Shown: piece by piece, positions 26,058-32,659 of the stretch
How positions within the stretch are numbered: the stretch's first letter is position 1
Layout of the letters: every line of letters begins with the position of its first letter
Source: Pseudomonas alcaligenes
GTDB taxonomy: Bacteria; Pseudomonadota; Gammaproteobacteria; Pseudomonadales; Pseudomonadaceae
Direction: 5' to 3'
Length of the DNA stretch: 64,000 nt
Assembly: GCF_041729615.1 (NCBI RefSeq)
Contig: NZ_CP154874.1
Location: forward strand, 1,059,001-1,123,000
Made by a program: the position numbers and the translations under genes
The notes under the pieces: model-generated
What the model saw: only the letters and a program-made list of their open reading frames with translations
What the model was told of the DNA's origin: nothing
Database searches by the model: none

Positions 26058-26405
26058 ATGAGCATCACCCTCTACGGCATCAAGGCCTGCGACACCATGA
26101 AGAAGGCCCGCAGCTGGCTCGACGAGCACGGCGTGAGCTACCACTTCCATGACTATAAGAGCGCCGCCATCGACCGCGACCGCCTGCACAAATGGTGCGC
26201 CGAGCATGGCTGGCAGACCGTGCTGAACCGCGCCGGCACCACCTTCCGCAAACTCGACGAGGCGCAGAAGGCCGACCTGGACGAGGCCCGCGCCATCGAG
26301 CTGATGCTGGCCCAGCCCTCGATGATCAAGCGCCCGGTGCTCGACCTGGGCGACCGCACCCTGGTCGGCTTCAAGCCCGAACTCTATTCCGCCGCGCTGG
26401 CCTGA
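26058..26405 (+). CDS. ArsC/Spx-family protein (YffB-like)
   Basis: This 115 aa protein belongs to the ArsC/Spx thioredoxin-fold family. It begins MSITLYGIKACDTMKKARSW, with a single cysteine in the CxTxKK arrangement (Cys11) typical of YffB, and has the C-terminal motif PSMIKRPVLDLGDRTLVGF. It lacks the extra cysteines of true arsenate reductases, so arsenate reduction is doubtful; E. coli YffB interacts with glutathione but its role is unknown. It sits 8 bases after dapC and 37 before dapD, a position I recall in Pseudomonas. Confidence 0.85.
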   Translation: MSITLYGIKACDTMKKARSWLDEHGVSYHFHDYKSAAIDRDRLHKWCAEHGWQTVLNRAGTTFRKLDEAQKADLDEARAIELMLAQPSMIKRPVLDLGDRTLVGFKPELYSAALA

Positions 26406-26442
26406 GGCCGCGCCCCACCCCACTTGGTAAAAGGAACACGAC

Positions 26443-27477
26443 ATGAGCAGCAAACTCTTCAGCCTGGCCTTCGGCGTCGGCACCCAGAACCGCCAGGGCG
26501 CCTGGCTGGAAGTCTTCTACGCCCAGCCCCTGCTCGACCCGGCCGCCGAGCTGGTCGCCACCGTGGCGGCCAAGCTGGGCTACAGCGGCGGCAACCAGGC
26601 CATCGCCATCAGCACCAACCAGGCCGGTGAACTGGCCAACGCCATCAAGGGCATCGATGCCACCCAGGCCGCCCTGCTCACCCGCCTGGCCGAGAGCCAT
26701 CGGCCGCTGGTGGTCACCCTGCTGGCCGAGGACGCCGCGCTGACCTCCACCCCGGAGGCCTACCTCAAGCTGCACCTGCTGTCGCACCGCCTGGCCAAGC
26801 CGCACGGCCTGAACCTGACCGGCATCTTCCCGCTGCTGCCGAACGTGGCCTGGACCAGCCAGGGCGCCGTCGACCTCGGCGAGCTGGCCGAGCGCCAGCT
26901 GGAAGCCCGCCTGAAGGGCGAGCTGCTGGAAGTGTTCTCGGTGGACAAGTTCCCCAAGATGACCGACTACGTGGTGCCGGCCGGCGTGCGCATCGCCGAC
27001 AGCGCCCGCGTGCGCCTGGGCGCCTACATCGGTGAAGGCACCACGGTGATGCACGAGGGCTTCGTCAACTTCAACGCCGGCACCGCCGGCCCGGGCATGA
27101 TCGAAGGCCGCGTCTCCGCCGGCGTGTTCGTCGGCAAGGGCTCGGACCTGGGCGGCGGCTGCTCGACCATGGGCACCCTGTCCGGCGGCGGCAACATCGT
27201 CATCAGCGTCGGCGAAGGCTGCCTGATCGGCGCCAACGCCGGCATCGGCATCCCGCTGGGCGACCGCAACACCGTGGAGTCCGGCCTGTACGTCACCGCC
27301 GGCACCAAGGTGGCCCTGCTCGACGAGGCCAACAACCTGGTCAAGGTGGTCAAGGCGCGCGAACTGGCCGGCCAGCCCGACCTGCTGTTCCGCCGCAACT
27401 CGCAGACCGGCGCGGTGGAGTGCAAGACCAACAAGACCGCGATCGAGCTGAACGAGGCGCTGCACGCGCACAACTGA
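26443..27477 (+). CDS. dapD: 2,3,4,5-tetrahydropyridine-2,6-dicarboxylate N-succinyltransferase
   Basis: DapD succinylates tetrahydrodipicolinate, committing it to the succinylase branch of DAP/lysine synthesis that DapC and DapE complete. The 344 aa protein is the long Pseudomonas/actinobacterial type: a unique N-terminal half, then a left-handed beta helix of hexapeptide repeats (about 175-285, for example GEGTTVMHEGFVNFNAGT and SVGEGCLIGANAGIGIPLG). It is preceded by an AAAGGA ribosome-binding site and followed by a strong terminator. Confidence 0.96.
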   Translation: MSSKLFSLAFGVGTQNRQGAWLEVFYAQPLLDPAAELVATVAAKLGYSGGNQAIAISTNQAGELANAIKGIDATQAALLTRLAESHRPLVVTLLAEDAALTSTPEAYLKLHLLSHRLAKPHGLNLTGIFPLLPNVAWTSQGAVDLGELAERQLEARLKGELLEVFSVDKFPKMTDYVVPAGVRIADSARVRLGAYIGEGTTVMHEGFVNFNAGTAGPGMIEGRVSAGVFVGKGSDLGGGCSTMGTLSGGGNIVISVGEGCLIGANAGIGIPLGDRNTVESGLYVTAGTKVALLDEANNLVKVVKARELAGQPDLLFRRNSQTGAVECKTNKTAIELNEALHAHN

Positions 27478-27491
27478 TCGCGTGAGACGAC

Positions 27492-27527
27492 AGACAGGCC
27501 GGGCCCATGCCCGGCCTGTCTATTTAT
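27492..27527 (+). terminator. intrinsic terminator after dapD
   Basis: AGACAGGCCGGGC (27492-27504) pairs perfectly over 13 bp with GCCCGGCCTGTCT (27509-27521) around a CCAT loop, followed by ATTTAT. It lies 14 bases after the dapD stop and ends the glnD/dapC/dapD transcription unit before csdA. Confidence 0.85.
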
Positions 27528-27559
27528 ACTCAGCACATTTCCCAGCAGTGCCGCAGACC

Positions 27560-28765
27560 ATGCCCATCACCTCTCCCTGGCGCGCCGACTTCCCCGGCAT
27601 CCTGGCCCTCGCCGCCGAGGGCCAGACCTACCTGGACAGCGCCGCCACCGCGCAGAAGCCGCAGGCCATGCTGGACAGCATGCTCGGCTATTACGCCGGC
27701 GGCGCGGCCAACGTACACCGCGCCCAGCACCTGCCCGGCGAACGCGCCACCCGCGCCTTCGAGGCGACCCGGGCCAAGGCCGCGCACTGGCTGAACGCCG
27801 CCAGCGTCGATGAGATCGTCTTCACCCGCGGCACCACGGAGTCGCTCAACCTGCTGGCCTACGGCCTGGAGCACCTGTTCCAGGCCGGCGACCGGATAGT
27901 CGTCAGCGCCCTGGAGCACCATGCCAACCTGCTGCCCTGGCAGCAGCTGGCCGAGCGGCGCGGCCTGGAGCTGAGGGTGCTGCCCCTGGATGACCATGGC
28001 CAGGTCGACCTCGACCGGGCTGCCAGCCTGATCGACCCGCGCACCCGCCTGCTCGCCGTGTCGCAGCTGTCCAACGTGCTGGGGCGCTGGCAGCCGCTGG
28101 CCGAACTGCTCGCCCTGGCCCGCGCCCGGGGCGCCCTGAGCGTGGTGGATGGCGCCCAGGGCGTCGTGCACGGTCGCCATGATGTGCAGGCGCTGGGCTG
28201 CGACTTCTATGTATGCTCCGCGCACAAGCTCTACGGCCCGGAGGGCGTCGGCCTGCTCCATGGCCGCCGGCAGGCGCTGCAGGACCTGCGCCACTGGCAG
28301 TTCGGCGGCGAGATGGTGCTGCAGGCGGACTACCAGCATGCGCACTTCCGCCCTGCGCCCCTGGGTTTCGAGGCCGGCACCCCGCCGATCGCTGCCGTCA
28401 TCGCCCTGGGCGCCACGCTGGACTACCTGGCCGGGCTGGATGCCGAGGCCGTCGCCGCCCATGAGGCGGCCCTGCATGCCGAGCTGCTGGCAGGCTTGAG
28501 CAGTCGCGATGGCGTGCGCCTGCTGGGGGCGCCGCAAGTGGCGCTGGCCAGCTTCGTGGTGGCCGGCGTGCACAGCGCCGACCTGGCCCACCTGCTCACC
28601 GAGCAGGGCATCGCCGTGCGCAGCGGCCATCACTGCGCCATGCCGCTGCTGAAAAGCCTCGGCCTGCCTGGCGCGATTCGCGTGTCGCTGGGCTTGTACA
28701 ACGATGGCGCGGACCTCGCGCGCTTCTTCGCCGCCCTCGACAAGGCCCTGGAGCTGCTGCGATGA
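27560..28765 (+). CDS. csdA: cysteine desulfurase CsdA (SufS class)
   Basis: CsdA takes sulfur from cysteine as a persulfide and passes it to CsdE. The 401 aa class V aminotransferase-fold protein has the PLP lysine in CSAHKLYGPEGVG (about 227) and the active-site cysteine in RSGHHCAMPLL near the C-terminus, the short-loop type II arrangement shared with SufS. The ATG at 27560 gives MPITSPWRADFPG; the frame runs 26 codons further up but through the dapD terminator. It overlaps csdE as ATGA. Confidence 0.93.
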   Translation: MPITSPWRADFPGILALAAEGQTYLDSAATAQKPQAMLDSMLGYYAGGAANVHRAQHLPGERATRAFEATRAKAAHWLNAASVDEIVFTRGTTESLNLLAYGLEHLFQAGDRIVVSALEHHANLLPWQQLAERRGLELRVLPLDDHGQVDLDRAASLIDPRTRLLAVSQLSNVLGRWQPLAELLALARARGALSVVDGAQGVVHGRHDVQALGCDFYVCSAHKLYGPEGVGLLHGRRQALQDLRHWQFGGEMVLQADYQHAHFRPAPLGFEAGTPPIAAVIALGATLDYLAGLDAEAVAAHEAALHAELLAGLSSRDGVRLLGAPQVALASFVVAGVHSADLAHLLTEQGIAVRSGHHCAMPLLKSLGLPGAIRVSLGLYNDGADLARFFAALDKALELLR

Positions 28766-29166
28766 GCCTGCCGGCCGCCGCCCGCGAGGCCCTCGACGCC
28801 TTCGCCGCCTGCCCCGGCTGGGAACAGCGCGCGCGCCTGCTGATGCAGTGGGGCGAGCGCCTGCAAGGGCTGAGCGAGAGCGAACGTAGCGAAGCCAACC
28901 GGGTGCACGGCTGCGAAAGCCAGGTCTGGCTGGTGGCAGAGCGGCAGGATGGACACTGGCGCTTCCGCGCCAGCAGCGATGCGCGGCTGATCCGCGGCCT
29001 GCTGGCCGTGCTGCTGGCGCGCATCGACGGCCTGGACGCCCAGGCCCTGGCCGAGCTGGATCTGCCGGCCTGGTTCGACCAGCTGGGCCTGGCCCGCCAA
29101 CTCTCGCCCTCGCGCAGCAACGGCCTCAACGCCGTGCTGCAGCGCATGCGCGAGCTGGCCGGCTAG
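28762..29166 (+). CDS. csdE: sulfur acceptor protein CsdE (SufE family)
   Basis: CsdE accepts the persulfide from CsdA and hands it on. The 134 aa SufE-fold protein has the acceptor cysteine in NRVHGCESQVWL (about residue 51) and the RGLLAVLLARIDG helix motif. Its start overlaps the csdA stop (ATGA). Its TAG stop shares the palindrome CTAG with the stop of the converging gene. Together with tcdA two kilobases away it completes the csdA-csdE-csdL set, which in E. coli was shown to cooperate. Confidence 0.92.
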   Translation: MSLPAAAREALDAFAACPGWEQRARLLMQWGERLQGLSESERSEANRVHGCESQVWLVAERQDGHWRFRASSDARLIRGLLAVLLARIDGLDAQALAELDLPAWFDQLGLARQLSPSRSNGLNAVLQRMRELAG

Positions 29167-29960
29167 GGCGCGCCCGGGCGCCAGCGGTCCGGGTCGCCGG
29201 TGTACAGCGCACGCTGCAGGCTGCGCAGGTCGCCGCGCTCGGCGAACCGGGCCAGCTCGCGGTTGAAGCGCAGCAACAGTGCCTCGGCCTGCGGGTCGCC
29301 CTTGCGGAACAGCAGGCGCAGCGGCTCGGTGTTGAGGAAGCGTGGATGGTGAGTGATGGCCCTGCGCTCACGCTCGGAGAACAGCCGCCTGAGCATGGCG
29401 TAGCCGACCGCGCGATCCTGCGGGTGCAGGTCGACGCGGCCCAGCGCCAGCAGGCGGAAGGCGGTGTCCTCCTTGCTGTTCTGCTCGACCTGCAGCTGTC
29501 CGGCCTGCTGCGCCTGGTCGAACTGCGGCCCGTAGGAATAGCCGAGGGTGGTGGCGACCCGGTAGGGGCCGAGATCCTCGATGCGCTGCCAGTCGAACGG
29601 CAGGTCCTTGCGGTGGAACAGGACGATCTCGCCGCGCACCAGCGGTTCGCTGCACACGCCGTAGTCCAGGCGCATCGGGCTGCAGCTGTAGGGCATGATG
29701 GCGTCCAGCGCGCCCTGCTGCAGCATCAGCACGTTGCGGTCCCAGGGGTAGAAGGAATACTCGACCCGGTAGCCGGCCGCGGCGAATACCGCACTGACCA
29801 GCCGAGCCAGGGCACCGCCATCGGCACGCTGCTGGTCGACGTAGGGCACCCAGTCGCCGGTGCCGATGCGCACCACCGGCTCGGCCGCGACCAGGCCAGC
29901 CAGCGCCAGAGCTGCCAGCAGCAGCCAGCGCAGTGGCGAACGACGGAGCGGAACGGACAT
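29163..29960 (-). CDS. periplasmic solute-binding protein, SBP_bac_3 type
   Basis: This 265 aa protein has a signal peptide (MSVPLRRSPLRWLLLAALAL, cleaved near VAAEP) and then a family 3 amino-acid-type solute-binding fold: VVRIGTGDWVPYVD, GYRVEYSFYPWDRNVLMLQQG, ALDAIMPYSCSPMRL. No permease or ATPase gene is adjacent, so it may be an orphan sensor-like binding protein; the ligand is unknown. The ATG at 29958-29960 was chosen because GAGG lies 5 bases upstream; a GTG two codons earlier is too close to it. It converges on csdE with a CTAG stop overlap. Confidence 0.8.
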   Translation of the reverse strand: MSVPLRRSPLRWLLLAALALAGLVAAEPVVRIGTGDWVPYVDQQRADGGALARLVSAVFAAAGYRVEYSFYPWDRNVLMLQQGALDAIMPYSCSPMRLDYGVCSEPLVRGEIVLFHRKDLPFDWQRIEDLGPYRVATTLGYSYGPQFDQAQQAGQLQVEQNSKEDTAFRLLALGRVDLHPQDRAVGYAMLRRLFSERERRAITHHPRFLNTEPLRLLFRKGDPQAEALLLRFNRELARFAERGDLRSLQRALYTGDPDRWRPGAP

Positions 29961-30010
29961 GGGCACCTCACGACTGGGGCCGTCAGCCCCTACAGCTTAG
30001 CCCGCCGACC

Positions 30011-30472
30011 TCAACCGCGCTGACGCTGGGTCAGGCCGCGCAGGAAGTTGCGCAGCAGCTGGTCGCCGCAGGCGCGGTAGTTCTTGTGCTCGGGGCTGCG
30101 GAACAGCGCACCGAGCTCGGCCTTGGTCATCGGCAGGTCTGCGGCGCGGAGGATCTCGTGCAGGTCGTCGTCGCGCAGCTCGAAGGCCACCCGCAGCTTC
30201 TTCAGGATGATGTTGTTGGTCAGGCGCTTCTCCACCGGCAGCCGCGGACGGCTGTCGTCGCGGCCACGCCGGTGGAACACCAGGCCATCGAGGAAGTGCG
30301 CCAGCACCTCGTCGCTGCAGGGCTGGAAGCCGTCCTCGTCCTCCTTGCGGAGCAGGGCCGCCACCGTCTCGGGCGCCAGCTCGTAGTCGGCCAGCCGGCA
30401 GATCGCGGCCAGCTGGGCATCGCCGATATCCAGCAGGTAGCGCAGGCTGCGCAGCACGTCGTTGTTGTTCAT
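30011..30472 (-). CDS. DUF1456 family protein (YehS-like)
   Basis: This 153 aa cytosolic protein is made of two tandem DUF1456 repeats. Each starts with an NN-x-(V/I)-L-x-x-LR-type motif: MNNNDVLRSLRYLLDI at residue 1 and NNIILKKLRVAFEL near 86. The function is unknown. The start at 30470-30472 was chosen because the repeat begins there; the frame is open for 41 more codons upstream with no homology. It lies 46 bases after tcdA. Confidence 0.85.
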   Translation of the reverse strand: MNNNDVLRSLRYLLDIGDAQLAAICRLADYELAPETVAALLRKEDEDGFQPCSDEVLAHFLDGLVFHRRGRDDSRPRLPVEKRLTNNIILKKLRVAFELRDDDLHEILRAADLPMTKAELGALFRSPEHKNYRACGDQLLRNFLRGLTQRQRG

Positions 30473-30518
30473 CAAAAGGCACTCGAATGCGCCGGGCGGC
30501 GCGGGAAGGAAAATGCGT

Positions 30519-31328
30519 TCAGGCGGGTTGGCCCGCACGCTCGGACGGCCGCCGCGCACCGGCCACCAGCTTGTCGACGATGCGCGCGGCGGCAACCATG
30601 CCGAAGCTGGCGGTGACCATCGTCACCGCACCGAAGCCACCGGCGCAGTCGAGCTTGACCCCCTCGCCGACGAAGCCCTTGGCCTGGCACACGCTGCCGT
30701 CCGGCTTGGGGTAGCGCAGCTGCTCGCTGGAGAACACGCAGGGCACGCTGTAGCTGCGCCCCGGCGTGCGCGAGAAGCCGTAGTCGCGGCGCAGGGTGCT
30801 GCGCACCTTGGCCGCCAGCGGGTCGTTGAAGGTCTTGTTGAGGTCGGCGACCTGGATCTGCGTCGGGTCGATCTGCCCGCCGGCGCCGCCAGTGGTGACG
30901 ATCTGGATCTTGCGCCGCTTGCACCAGGCGATCAGCGCGGCCTTGGCCGCCACGCTGTCGATGCAGTCGAGAACGCCGTCGAGCTGCTCGGTGATGTACT
31001 CGGCCATGGTCTCGCGGGTGACGAAGTCGGCCACCGGATGAACCTTGCACGCCGGATTGATGGCACGGATGCGCGCGGCCATCTCGTCGACCTTGGCCTT
31101 GCCCACGGCGCCCTCGACGGCATGCACCTGGCGATTGGTGTTGGTGATGCACACGTCGTCCAGGTCAAACAGCGAGATCTCGCCCACGCCGCAGCGCGCC
31201 AGGGCCTCGGCCGCCCAGGAGCCGACGCCGCCGATGCCGACCACCGCCACATGGGCCGCGGCCAGGCGTTGCAGGCCCTCGCGCCCGTAGAGCCGGGCTA
31301 TGCCACCGAAGCGCTGTTCGTCTGCCAT
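30519..31328 (-). CDS. tcdA: tRNA threonylcarbamoyladenosine dehydratase
   Basis: TcdA (CsdL) uses ATP to cyclise t6A37 in tRNA to ct6A. The 269 aa protein belongs to the E1/ThiF/MoeB superfamily: nucleotide motif VVGIGGVGSWAAEALARCGVG (only the core GIGGVGS is diagnostic) near 28, DLDDVCITNTNRQ, and RVVDCIDSV-like VLDCIDSVAAKAAL. The zinc CxxC pairs of MoeB are absent, as in CsdL. In E. coli csdL is next to csdA-csdE and CsdA/CsdE affect TcdA activity; here they are about 1.3 kb apart with two genes between. TsaB (54.7 kb) acts on the t6A precursor. Confidence 0.93.
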   Translation of the reverse strand: MADEQRFGGIARLYGREGLQRLAAAHVAVVGIGGVGSWAAEALARCGVGEISLFDLDDVCITNTNRQVHAVEGAVGKAKVDEMAARIRAINPACKVHPVADFVTRETMAEYITEQLDGVLDCIDSVAAKAALIAWCKRRKIQIVTTGGAGGQIDPTQIQVADLNKTFNDPLAAKVRSTLRRDYGFSRTPGRSYSVPCVFSSEQLRYPKPDGSVCQAKGFVGEGVKLDCAGGFGAVTMVTASFGMVAAARIVDKLVAGARRPSERAGQPA

Positions 31329-31356
31329 CTCGTCGCACCTTCAGAATTCGGCCGGC

Positions 31357-31362
31357 ATTATA
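31357..31362 (-). promoter_or_regulatory. candidate -10 element for tcdA
   Basis: A perfect TATAAT on the minus strand lies 29 bases before the tcdA start, in the 91-base divergent gap. No good -35 is seen 16-18 bases upstream. On the opposite strand TATAGT at 31387-31392 could serve the dehydrogenase-like gene. Confidence 0.35.
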
Positions 31363-31419
31363 CGACCCTGGCCCGGCGCACGCTTCTATAGTGCAAGGAC
31401 GCTCCGCGTGGAGTTCGCC

Positions 31420-32550
31420 ATGCGCAACTTCAGCTACTACAACCCGACCCGCATCCTGTTCGGCGCCGGGCAGATCGCCAGCCTTGGCCAGTTGATTCCC
31501 GCCGACAGCCGGCTGCTGGTCACCCACGGTGGCGGCAGCATCCTGCAGAACGGCGTGTGGCAGCAGGTCGAGCAGGCACTGGCCGGGCACTGGCTCAGCC
31601 GCTTCGCCGGCATCGAGGCCAACCCGCAGTACGCCACCCTGCTGCGTGCCGTGGCCCAGGCCCGCCGCGAGCACTGCGACTTCATCCTCGCCGTCGGCGG
31701 CGGCTCGGTGATCGACGGCAGCAAGTTCATCGCCGCCGCCCTGGCCTACCCCGGCGAGCCCTTCGACCTGCTCTGTGGCACGCCGATCCGCCGCGCCGTG
31801 CCGCTGGGCTGTGTAGCGACCCTGGCCAGCGGGTCGGCCAGCACGCCCCACGGCGAACTGTGCCACGCCGGGCTGCAGGCGCGCCTGGGCTTTTCCAGCC
31901 CCTGCCTGCAGCCACGCTTCGCCATTCTCGACCCCTGCGCCACCTTCAGCCTGCCGCCCCGGCAGATCGGCAACGGCGTGGTGGCCGGCTTCGGCCATGT
32001 CCTGCAGCAGTATCTCGCCCAGCCCGACGACTGCCCGCTGCAGGAGCGCCAGGCCGAGGCCCTGCTGCTGACCCTGCTGGAGCTCGGCCCGCGGGCCCTG
32101 GCCGAACCCGGCGACTATGCCGTGCGGGCCAACCTGCTGTGGTGCGCCAGCCAGGCGCTGCAGGGCCTGGCCGGAATGGTCGCGGCGCCGGACGATGGCC
32201 TGCGCCGGCTCGGCCAGGCGCTCAGCCTGCTCTACCACCTGGAGCCGGCGCAGGCCCTGGCGGTGCTGCTGCCGGCCTGGCTCGGCGCACAGCGGGCGCA
32301 GCGCCAGGCCAGGCTGCTGCAGTATGCCGAGCGGGTCTGGAGCCTGCGCCTGGGCAGTGCGCAACAGCGCATCGAGGCCGCCATTGCCGCCAGCGCCAGC
32401 TTCTTCAAGCACATGGGCATGCTCACCCGCCTGTCCGAACACGGCCTGGACGCCGAGGCGATCTTCCAGGTGCTGGACTACCTGCGCGGCCAGGGGGCGC
32501 AGGAGGCCGCACTGGAGCAGCATGAACGCCTGCTCCTGCAGGCCCTGTGA
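31420..32550 (+). CDS. iron-type alcohol dehydrogenase family protein, YqhD-like, metal site lost
   Basis: This 376 aa protein aligns along its whole length with YqhD-type NADPH-dependent aldehyde reductases: NPTRILFGAGQIASLGQLIP at the start, the nucleotide motif AVGGGSVIDGSKFIAAA (91-107), LPPRQIGNGVV, and GDYAVRANLLWCASQALQGL. Three of the four metal ligands known in E. coli YqhD are replaced: Asp194 becomes Ala189, His267 becomes Arg262 and His281 becomes Pro276; only His193 (for His198) remains. It is therefore probably not a normal zinc/iron dehydrogenase. The ATG follows GGAG by 6 bases. It is divergent from tcdA and 109 bases before ndvB. Confidence 0.85.
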   Translation: MRNFSYYNPTRILFGAGQIASLGQLIPADSRLLVTHGGGSILQNGVWQQVEQALAGHWLSRFAGIEANPQYATLLRAVAQARREHCDFILAVGGGSVIDGSKFIAAALAYPGEPFDLLCGTPIRRAVPLGCVATLASGSASTPHGELCHAGLQARLGFSSPCLQPRFAILDPCATFSLPPRQIGNGVVAGFGHVLQQYLAQPDDCPLQERQAEALLLTLLELGPRALAEPGDYAVRANLLWCASQALQGLAGMVAAPDDGLRRLGQALSLLYHLEPAQALAVLLPAWLGAQRAQRQARLLQYAERVWSLRLGSAQQRIEAAIAASASFFKHMGMLTRLSEHGLDAEAIFQVLDYLRGQGAQEAALEQHERLLLQAL

Positions 32551-32659
32551 GCCGCCCAGGGCAACGGGCCCGGCGGCGCTATACAGGCCGGCGGCCGCGG
32601 AGTAGCATGCGCGCCGACCGGCGTCCGCCGGCATCTTCTCCAGCCCATTCGAAACAGCC

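Noticed and set aside
29163..31328. Possible genomic island between csdE and the YqhD-like gene
   Set aside because: No integrase, tRNA site, direct repeats or shift in base composition; tcdA is a conserved neighbour.
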